Origin: Prorocentrum cordatum
Lineage: Eukaryota; Sar; Dinophyceae; Prorocentrales; Prorocentraceae
Direction: 5' to 3'
Assembly (NCBI GenBank): GCA_963575745.1
Contig: CAUYUJ010021029.1
Coordinates: forward strand, 18,501-82,500
Length of the DNA stretch: 64,000 bases
The notes under the pieces were generated by a model. It did not search any database and was not told the origin of the DNA. It was given only the letters and a program-made list of their open reading frames with translations. This document shows, piece after piece, positions 27,923 through 36,900 of this stretch. Position 1 is the stretch's first letter, and every line of letters begins with the position of its first letter. The translations under genes were made by a program, and so were the position numbers.

Positions 27923-28327
27923 TTGAGAGAGAGAGAGAGAGGGAGAAAGAGAAAGAGAGAGAGAGAAAAACAAAAAAGAGAGAGAGAGAGAGAGAGAACA
28001 AATAGAGAGAGAGAGAGAGAGGGAGAGAGATAAAAGAGAGAGAGAGATGGAAACAATATAGAGGGAGAGAGAGAGAGAGAGGGAAACGAGAGAGAGAGAG
28101 AGAGAGAGAGAGCGAAACAAAAAGACAAGAGAGAGAGAGAGGGAGAACAACAAAATAGAGAGAGAGAGGGAGAAACAACAAACTAAAGGAGAGATAGAGC
28201 GAGAGAGAGAGAGAGAAGCAATAACAACAATAACACATGATGACATATATATATACACATACGTATATATACGTATATACATATGGAGAGAGAGAGAGAG
28301 AAAAGAGATAGAGGGAACTATATATAT

Positions 28328-28369
<42 letters not shown>

Positions 28370-28620
28370 TCGAGAGAGAGAGAGAGAGAGAGAAAGGGAG
28401 AGAGCAACAGACAGAGAGAGAGAGGAATAGCAACACAACGAGAGAGATAAAGAGAGAGAGAGAGAGAGAACAAAGAGAGAGAGAGAGAGAGAGATAAAAA
28501 AACAAGAGAAAGAGAAAGAGAAAGAGAAAGAGAAAGAGAAAGAAAAAGAAAAAGAGAAAGAGAAAGAGAAAGAGAAAAAGAGAGAGAGAGAGAGAGAGAT
28601 AGAGAGAGAAAGAGAGGAGG
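27923..28620. repeat. (GA)n tract at the 5' side of element B
   Basis: ~0.7 kb of GA with A-rich interruptions and a TATATATACACATACGTA-type island at ~28242-28285. The Ser/Leu-rich minus-strand frames here are artefacts. It grades into (GGA)n at 28616-28670, which I take as the tail of the adjoining LINE fragment. Confidence 0.9.
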
Positions 28621-28621
28621 A

Positions 28622-29885
28622 GGAGGGGGAGGAGGAGGAGGAGGAGGAGTAGGAGGAGGAGTGTAAGTACTCCAAGAGGAAGAGACGAGGGCAAGCGGAC
28701 ACGAAGCGAGACGAGGGCAAGTTGACCGTCCGCTCCATGCCGACCACCCGCGACTACTTCCAAAGCAGAGCTTTGGCGGCGCTCAACCCTTCAGCACTTG
28801 CGGCTGGGATCGGCGCGGCGTGCTTCATTTTGTCGTAAAAGTGGAAGGCGAGCGCAATCCGCTGACTCGTCCGCGTCAACGAGAGCTCGTTCGCGGGTCC
28901 AGACGGATATGCTGCAGCGGGGCCCAGGCCCCAGTGCGTGAGCGCGCTGCGGAGGGGGAGCGAGTCGGGGGGCCAGAGGAGGCTCAGGAGGACCGAGCAG
29001 GAGAGGTAGTGGGGGAATGAATCGGGTGCCTCAGGGCACCCAAATACACACGTCTTCTGCTGGAGAACGTGCATGCGATGGGTCGTGGCCCAGCCGCCTG
29101 CGAGTGTCTTGCACGCAACCCAGCGCCAGCTCGGACGGACAATGCGCATGGCATTCGTGAGAGCCGCCCAGCGGGTCGCGAGCTCTGGGGGCGGAGGCGG
29201 CTGGGGAATGCCCCAGGCTGCGATACGCTTCTCGAGCGTGACTGTGAATGGCGACGAGAAGGAAGCCCGCAGCAGTGCGAGCGCAACCGCACGCTGTATC
29301 TTGGGGCGGCGCGGTGGCTCAGCACTCGGGGCTTCGCGAATTTCGCGGGCAGCTGCGCGGATCGCCGCTGCCACGGCTGCTGCTGGGAAAGGGGCGGCAC
29401 TCTTGCCGCGCGCAAGCGCATGGTAGAATTGAACGATGGCCGTGGGTTCTTCCCAGAAATGTGGGGACCACTGACCTTGAAGCCAACGCTGGAAGCTGTG
29501 AACAGTACTCTCTTCCCACGCAATGTCCTGCAGGCGGGTGTGGAAAGATTCCCATTCCCCTCGGAGCGTGAAAGTGGCAGAACGAATGGCGGCGGCAACT
29601 GTAGAAATCTGAGCGGAGCGAGGGACGGGAGGCGGGCACCACTCCGCCATTGCAATGGGGTCTACTTTGCGAAAAGAGTTTGGGGGCAGGCTAAGCATCT
29701 TATGGAAAATGTAATGTTCCGACGGGCAATCTTCTGATCGAGCGGGAAAAGCTGCGAGACATAGCTGAGCGTTGAAACGACTGAGGTGTTATGGAGGCGA
29801 ACGGTGGCGTCGCTGCCACCCTGCGCAAGCTGGAGAGTATCCCCGCGCTGCCACCATTTCTGCCCAGGAGCGAAAGTAGTAGGAG
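28622..29885 (-). mobile_element. 5'-truncated LINE, 3' end only
   Basis: It keeps the region after the RT core: VVSTLSYVSQLFPL, then (frameshift near 29700) LPPNSFRKVDPIAM, RPSWRWVACKTLAGGWATTH and a zinc motif CVFGCPEAPDSFPHYLSC. It ends in a (TCC)n tail on the minus strand (28616-28670). The 5' break abuts a (GGA)n tract. It interrupts the Copia integrase-RT linker, and element B lies at its 3' end, so B inserted later or next to it. Confidence 0.75.
28754..29698 (-). pseudogene. LINE ORF2 C-terminal fragment
   Basis: A 314-codon open stretch containing the post-RT alpha-helical region and the C-x3-C...H...C zinc motif (CVFGCPEAPDSFPHYLSC). From memory, RTLAGGW-x2-TxRMH/Y is a hallmark of this dinoflagellate LINE family; related versions occur in this window at 46000 (RTLAGGWHVTRRMY) and 55500 (RTVVDGWITSGRMH). 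RT and endonuclease are missing, so it is not functional. Confidence 0.75.
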
Positions 29886-30095
29886 GAGGAGGAGGAGGAG
29901 GAGGAGGAGGAGGAGGAGGGGAAGCAGGAACAGGAGGAGAAGGAGGAGGAGGAGGAGGATGGAGGAAGAGTGGGAGGAGGAGGGGGAGGAGGAGGAGGAG
30001 GGGGGGAGGGAGGTGGGGAGGAGGGAGGGGGGGGAGGAGGGAGGAGGAGGAGGAGCGAGGAGGAGGAGGAGAGGAGGAGGAGGAGGGGGCGGGGG
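29879..30095. repeat. (GGA)n tract
   Basis: Triplet repeat with variants at the 5' break of the LINE fragment. It gives artefactual Pro/Ser (minus) and Gly/Arg/Glu (plus) frames. Confidence 0.9.
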
Positions 30096-30937
30096 GAACC
30101 GCGACATCAGTCCCCTGACCAGGCTGCGACCCCGCCGCGAGAGCATTCTCCGCGCGTGGGCGCTTCGGAGCGGGCTCGGGGAGAGAAGCCGATTCCGGGG
30201 ATGGAAGTCCGGTCGCCGTCGAGCGGCCCGCCTGGCCGTCGGCGGGAGAAAGTGGCAAACCCGCTCCTGGCCCTGGCACAGGGGGCGGCCTCGTCGAGGC
30301 CCGCTGACTCCCCCTCGCGGGCGCATCCGAGTCGGCAGGAGGAAGAGGATGGGGGGCCCGAGAAGCCCACGCCCGACGACCGGAGCCCCCCAGATCTGGT
30401 GTCGGGGGGCCCCGCACTTCTGGAGGAGACGGCCCCTCGCGCGCCGCGTCAACTCCCGCGGGGTTTGCGCCGCCTCGGACCCGTCTCATCAGCTCCTGCA
30501 CAGCCTCGTCCTGAATGAGCTCGGCACCCCGAGCCTCGGGATTGGTGGCAGGGCGAACTTGGTCTGAGCTGCGCGTCCATAGGCGCCCGCGGATATCGAA
30601 ATCAGGACGCGGCCCTGGCGCCGCGCCACCGCCATCCGGGGGCCCGCCCGCCTCTCTGGAAGACCATGGGGCAGGGGGGCCGCGCGCGGGGATCTGCGCC
30701 AAACGTGCACCCACTGTCCTGGAAGGAATTTCTGGTCACGACGGGCCCGGGGCCCAGCGGCGAGATTGACCTCGGCCGCGCTCGACGAGGCAAAAAGCTC
30801 CTTCCGAGCTCTGTGTCGGACGGCCTGGGCACGAGAGAACTCCCGGGCAGCGGCGCCCTGGCCCCGGGCCTGTTCGCCCAAGTCATCCACGGCCGCCGGA
30901 TTGCAAGCGGCGTCAGAGAGAGAGAGAGAGAGAGAAA

Positions 30938-31002
<65 letters not shown>

Positions 31003-32117
31003 AAGAAAGAGAGAAAGAGAGAAAGAGAGAAAGAGAGAAAGAGAGAAAGAGAGAAAGAGGGAAAGAGAGAAAGAGAGAAAGAGAGAAAGAGAGAAAGAGA
31101 GAGAGAGAGATATATATAGAGAGAGAGGGGGCGAAGGGGTCTCCCAAAAATAAGCTGGCAGGGGGCGAATCCTCCTCGATGGAGGTATTGATCCTTGGCA
31201 GAGGCGATTTCCCCTGAGAGGAGATCGGAGTCCTCGACGGACCCCAGAGCCTTGTCGCTAGCCCCCATTGACCAATAAGTCATGGACCCATCGGCCGCGA
31301 CGACCGTTATGGCGGGGCGCGTCTGGTCCCCAAATGTGCTGGTGGGCGCCATGCCGTTCGAGCCCCCGCTCAAACTCTCCGAGAAACTCCCCTCCCCCGT
31401 CGCTCACCACAACGTCCGGAGCCCCAGAATGGCGAAACCAGGTCTGCAGGGAAGTAGACCGAGCGCACCGAGCTGCGCCGTCGCATCGGTCATCATCTGG
31501 CAATTCGCACCGCGGCAGACTACGTTCAAAGCGGGGGCAGATTCACCCGGCGCCTTGACAAACCCGGCATCTACAGCCACGATACGATTAAATTGGAACG
31601 CGCGCGGCATCGCTGTCCCCCCCCGGCCTGCTGGACGCGCCTGAGACCGGCAGTCTGGACAGGAGAAATGGCAGATGACATGCCGAATGGCCTCAGGTCG
31701 AGCCCGAGCGGCCTTCAAAACTCGTGCGAACAGATGTCCAAAATTATTGCGCACTCTCTGCACTGGAGCCCACGCGCGAGCGTCGATGACAATCTCTCCA
31801 GAGACCGGCTCCACTTCCTCGACTTCCGCTGGGCCCGCCTCGGCCCTCCCTGGTTCAACGGTTCGGCGGCCCTGGAGTCCTCGGGCCAGCCAGCGGCGGC
31901 AGGCGGCGGGGAATCCGAAACAGCGCCCCCCCCTCAAGAGAGAAAGAAAGAGGACGAGGGCAGAGAGACATAGAAGACGCGTCGAAGGCCTCCGGATCGC
32001 GAGACCGGCACCTAATCCCGCCCCGTCGCTGCGCAGAGTGGTCCAGACCCGTCTGCCAGCCTCCTCGTCTGAGCAGTGTCGAGACGCCCGAGACATGCGA
32101 AACCTCGGGCTGTGCAT
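30096..32117 (-). pseudogene. Copia integrase with C-terminal linker, split by frameshifts and (GA)n
   Basis: Read downward from 32117. A zinc-binding start (HLFARVLKAA ... HFSCPDCRSQARPAG) comes first, then PRAFQFNRIVAVDAGFVKAP with the first catalytic Asp. After a frameshift near 31500 follows FRHSGAPDVVVSDGGGEFL with the second Asp. The expected Glu site reads APRHNGRRGRWV, with no Glu. YLHRGGFAPCQLIFGRPL is then cut by (GA)n. DQKFLPGQWVHVWRR (C-terminal barrel) and ARGAELIQDEAVQELMRRVR (linker) complete it. The domain is clear but inactive. It feeds into the linker that is resumed at 11116 after the B insertion. Confidence 0.75.
30918..31120. repeat. (GA)n tract inside the integrase, no element attached
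   Basis: ~200 bp of GA/GAAA units cut the integrase between two collinear parts. Unlike the two other GA tracts in the Copia body, this one has no A or B element in it. Confidence 0.9.
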
Positions 32118-32229
32118 CGTCCTTTTGACGAAAGCGGGGGGGGCAATCCTAGCCTTGGCCGCGGCCCGACCCCCCGCGGGCGGCGCGTCCTCCTGCGGGC
32201 AATTCGAGGCCAGTCGGGTCGGCTTCTAG

Positions 32230-33060
32230 TTCAAGCCCTCCCGTCCACAGACAACCCGAAAGAACGTGGGTCGACGACGACGCCGCCGACGCCGGACAGA
32301 CGCAGGACAAATGAGAGGGGCGGGATCTCCCACGAGGAAGCTCCTTCGGGGCGCTCGAAGGCAAAGAGCCGGCCGCCCGCCATCTGCATGCGAGCCGGCT
32401 CGACCGCAAAGCCGAGGAAGACCTTGCCTTCAGCCGCGGCTCTCGCCCGTTCGGCTGGGCCCATGGTCTTCTCTGAGACCTGCCAAACCTTGCTGAGCAC
32501 TCGACGTGGGGGCTCCAGAAACAAGATTTCGGGCTCGTGCTCCCGAACGAACTGACGAGCCCTGCCCCGGTCCAGGGCCTTCCGCAAATCCCACCCCGCG
32601 GAGGTCCCAAGAACCGAGACACGCCAGACCAGCCCGAACAGCAGCATTGGCAAGACGGGGAGGTGAGAAATCTCCAACAAAAGCGGCTGTAGCGCGGTCC
32701 TTCCGGCGCCGATTGGCGGGGCGGGCCGGGGGCCGCAGGGGGAGTGGCTGATCGTTGAGAAGATCCCTGGCTTCCCTGAGCCCCGCCCAGACTCTGTCGA
32801 CAGCTCCGCCCGACATGCCGCGCTCGAATTCGTCGCACAATGAGTCGGAGAAAAGAACGCTGGACCGCCCCGGCACGTGAATAGAGGCGAGAACCTTCCC
32901 TCGGACTTCTGAGGCGTCGGCCGATCGAGAGGCCCCCGTCCACTCTTCTGCGCTCGCCACCGATCCACTGTCCCTGAACCTGTCCTTGACCCTGTGAAGC
33001 CCCCCAAAACCTCGCCTGAAACCTTCGGCCCCGCATCTCCCTGCTCGAGGGAGTCGGGGG
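32230..33060 (-). pseudogene. Copia pol methyltransferase-like domain
   Basis: The minus-strand frame 32231-33169 includes LLLEISHLPVLPMLL, GTSAGWDLRKALDRG, EHEPEILFLEPPRRVL and GGRLFAFERPEGASSWEIP. The order (LLEI...GWD...P-x-x-LxxxPP...ENP-SxW) matches a domain that, from memory, precedes the integrase in many dinoflagellate Copia elements and resembles a DNA cytosine methyltransferase fold. The N-terminal part is poor. Element A was inserted just upstream. Function in the element is unknown. Confidence 0.5.
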
Positions 33061-33066
33061 CGAGGT

Positions 33067-33067
<1 letters not shown>

Positions 33068-33116
<49 letters not shown>
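33068..33116. repeat. (GA)n at the 3' side of element A
   Basis: A pure GA tract directly abutting CGGACAAATGGGCGG, the outer end of element A. Confidence 0.95.
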
Positions 33117-33118
<2 letters not shown>

Positions 33119-33460
33119 GACAAATGGGCGGACCAGGGTCCGTCCGCGAGGCGCACTGCGGTGCGACAACTCGCATGCACTATTAGCGGCGGTGCAGCCT
33201 TAAGATACGAGGGCGGGCAACAGGCCCCTTCCCCCGGCGCATTGCGTCTGAAGCAACGGACGGCGGACAGACTGTGAAGATCTCACCTGTCAGACCGCGT
33301 GAAGAAAAAGGCCCCAACGCTAGTGGCGACGTGAAAACGTGGCTAAGGCGGCTTGGCGGACCGCCGGTTGGGCGCTTGGCCGCAGCGCGGCGCGCAGAGA
33401 CGGGGCACCCCCCGCCCCCACGCCCAGGCCCCGTGGCCGCGGTGCCTCGCGGGCGCACGG
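33117..33460 (-). repeat. 3' region of element A, shared with B
   Basis: It aligns to 11145-11490 without large gaps. Similarity ends near GCCCAGGCCCCGTGGCCGCG, after which A has its own 3' UTR. Confidence 0.85.
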
Positions 33461-33984
33461 GCTGGCGAAAAGGGAAAAGGTGCACCAGCTGGGAGCCGTA
33501 TGGCCCAGCACAGTGCGCACAGGCCGAGAACCCCAACAGGAGCGGCAAAGGCTAGCCGACAGCACAGCGGCACCAGCCGCTGCCAGCTAACCTTTAGCCC
33601 CCATTGGCGGACCTCGAAAGTGACAGAGTCCGCGCCCAGGCGGCGGACAGCAGAGGGGCGCCAGACGCGCCGAGGAAAAGGTGCACATGCTGGGAGCCGA
33701 ATGGCCCGCATGCTCACAGGCAGAGACAGTGCAAAGGTGCAATGGAGGCCCTCACAGCGGATGCACCCGCAACGACATGGCGGACATGACATGGCGTGAA
33801 GACACGAGTGCGTGGGGAGGGGCTGAAGCCGCCACCCCCGCAGCAGGCATAAAGACGTTTGTGGAAGAGGTCCCATTTCGAACACCGCCGCTCGTGCCGG
33901 CAGGGGAGAGACACTGTGTGGCGGCATCCTTGTTTCTGACCCATCAGGCTGAGACACTGTGTGGCGGCATCCTTGTTTCTGACA
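33461..33984 (-). other. Element A 3' untranslated region with short duplications
   Basis: GGAAAAGGTGCAC...GGGAGCCG occurs twice (near 33474 and 33676). A ~41-bp unit GACACTGTGTGGCGGCATCC...TTTCTGAC occurs twice in tandem (33912-33943, 33953-33984). One hairpin of the family lies at 33809. No ORF recognised. Confidence 0.6.
33809..33842 (-). repeat. Hairpin h16 (non-coding, element A)
   Basis: TGCG/CGCA and GGGG/CCCC outer stems with a bulge and an A·A mismatch, then GG/CC, GGC-TGAA-GCC and bulged G. It is the only family member outside an ORF. Confidence 0.65.
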
Positions 33985-36900
33985 TCACAGAATAGAGTCA
34001 GAGTGAGTGTTTGTACGCATGTGTAGCAGGTGTGAACAACAGACACTTGTCTTTTCCACCGATGTTGCCGTCCAGGGGGCAGGCGGGAGGTCAGAAGGGA
34101 CAGGCTCCTCCGGGATGTCATGGAGGGGCTCCAGGGCAGTCCCGGGGAAGGGGCGCGGCGACTGGTCGAGGCGCCGCATCAGTTTCTGCGTGCTGCCTGA
34201 CAGCCGAAGCCCTGGGTCTTTTCGAACGCGAGTCACATCGGAGCGGCTCCAACCGACGGTGAGACCGCCGGTGAACTGGACCACGACGCGGTCGCCAGAC
34301 AAGTCGATGGTTGTGCCGATGTATCCACGCAGAGGGCTGGTCGGTGCGGTGATCTCGACCTGTACCCCGAGGAAGAGGCCGTCGTCGTCACCGTCATCGC
34401 GTGAGCCACCGGGGCCTTCGTCGTGGCCAGCCGTGTTGTCCGTCTGATCGCGGCTGCTGGCGGCAGGCAGCGAGGCCGACTTGCAGGGTGCCGCCGCTGA
34501 GTCGACAGGCCGCCGTGCCGCCAGACTGATGCGACTTGTGTACGCTGCGGGGGCCGGCTGGGGGTCCTGAATTGGCGCCCTCGTGAGTATGCCTGTACTG
34601 GTGGGCGGCACCTCGGCGCGCAGCGGAGGTGCTGGGACGGTCAAGTTTGAACCGCGGAGGTGGGCAGTGTCACCAGTAGGCAGCGTGACGGTCCAGAGGC
34701 CTGGGTATTCCCTGGACGGCCCTCGTACGATGCCTCGGAGGCCGTTGATGGGGTTGTGGACCTGGCCTTTTACGACAACCTCGGTGCCGGCGTGGAGCCG
34801 CGGTGGAATCCGAGCTGCCAAGCGGCGGTTGACTGCTCGGAGGTAACCGATGGTGGCTGGTTGTGGTCCGAGGTAGCGCTCGAGGTGCTCCCGTACAGTC
34901 GCAGTGCTAGTGCTGGGAGTGTTAGTGCTAACACGCGGGATTGCGAGGGAGCCAGGATCCAGGGCAGGCGTGTGAGCATGTGAGACGGCCGAGGCTGGCC
35001 CCGCTGCCATGCTACCAGGTTGTGGCGGGGAGGTCACCCCTGGGCTCGAGGCAGCGTGGGGACCGATGACAGAAATGGCAGGCGTAGTGCCATGCGGGGG
35101 GGCTGAAGCCGCCCCCGCTGGCGTGCTACCAGGTTTTGGCGGGGGGGTCGACTCGAGGCTTGAGGCCATGTGGGGGCCGATGACAGGAATGGCAGGCGTG
35201 GTGCCATGCGGGGGGGCTGAAGCCGCCCCCGCTGGCGTGCTCCCAGGTTTTGGTAGGGAGGTCGGCTCGAGGCTCGAGGCAGTGTAGGGGCTGATGCCAG
35301 GGCGGCCCTGGGCGGCCGTCTGGTGGCCTAGAGGGCGTCTGCGGTCGACGTCGCCGCCGCACTGTCGGCGTCGGCGCCGCGCTGTAGCTGCGCTCCGTCG
35401 CCGCCACTCGTCGCGGATGCCGATGGAGAAGTAGTACATGCCGTACGTGGCGCACAAGGTGGCCCACGTGGACAATGACACCACGTTGTACCACTCGATG
35501 ACCTCCAACCACACACGCTCCACGAACGCTGCCGTGTAGGCCGACGTGGGTGCCACCTTTGGCGCCGCCGCGGACGACTCAGGGCGTGCTGAGTCTGGCA
35601 GGGTTGGCATGAGAGTAATCGTCGGCGATGACGTCTCGGCTGCGCTCGGTGCCGGTGTTGGTGCTGGTGTCAACGTTGGTGCCCGCGTAGGCGTGGGCGT
35701 GGGAGCTGCCGCTGGCAGTGCTGGTGTCAAAGCTATGGGCGATGCTGCCATGGATGCGAGCGCCGATGCAGACGGCGGAGTTGGCGTAGATGCTGGCTGC
35801 AACACTGGCGTGGGTACCGGCGTAGTCGTCGATGTTGTCGTCGATGCAGACAGTGCCGCAGACGAAAAAATCGACGAGGCAGGCGTGTCCTGACATGACA
35901 TGGCGGTCCCACTAGCGTAGGGTGCGCCTGAAGACGGCACCCGCGCCAGCGGCCCTAAGCGAGGCGTCAGGACAGTGAATGGTTGAGGGCTCGCCGAGGC
36001 TGGCGTCGATGCGGTCGTCGGTGCTGACGTCGCTGTTTGGGTCGGTGGGGCCGTAGGTGACAGCGTGGCGGGCATGATACGGCGTGGTACGGCGGCCCCA
36101 ATAGCCGTGGGTGTGCCTGATGGTGTCGATCTCGTCGTCAATGCCGCTGTCGGTGCCGACGATACTGAGGCCGATCCTGTCGTCAATGCTGGCGTCGGTG
36201 CGGACGTGGGCACGGGAGCCATGGCCGTGTATGCCACCGTGGATGTAGTCATGAGTGCTATCGTGGATACCGCTGTGAAGGCCGTTTGGGGGACTGCCGT
36301 AGGTGCCACCGTGGGTGGCAACGTTGGTGCCGCCGCCGGCGAGTCTGCCACTGCTGACGTCGAAGGCGGTCGCCCGAAAACTGTCGCTGCCGATGCGGAC
36401 GTCCCAGCTGCCGTCCGTGGTGGCGTCGATGTGGTCGTCGGCGCAGATAGTGACACAGACGATACGGGCGACGAGGCGGACGTGGCATGACATGACATGG
36501 CGGCCCCGCTAGCGGAGAGTGCGCCTGAAGGCTGCACTCCCGCCCGCGGCCATGGACGAGGCGTCAGAGCAGTGACTGGCTGAAGACTCATCGAGGCTGG
36601 CCTCGATGTTGCCGTCGGTGCTGTCGTTGATGTGGACGTGGGCGCCTCAATGGATGCGGTGGTCGGCGGTGCTAGCCTAGGGACACCCAGGGTCGTCGGC
36701 GGGGTGGGATAAATAATAGTGGTTGGTGCCGCTGGCGGTGCTGGCATAGGAGCTGTCATCGGTGCTGGTTTCGCTGGAGACGCCGGAGCTGGCGTCGATG
36801 CGGCCTGCAACTCTGGCGTAGGTAACGGCGTAGGCGCAGGCATGGGTGTTGACGCTGGCGGTGTTGTCGTAGGGGCTGGCGTCGGTGCTGGCCTCGATAC

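Noticed and set aside
27603-28763. Two minus-strand Ser/Leu-rich ORFs of 351-386 codons
   Set aside because: They are (CT)n read as Ser-Leu; the ends fall in element B leader and LINE sequence.
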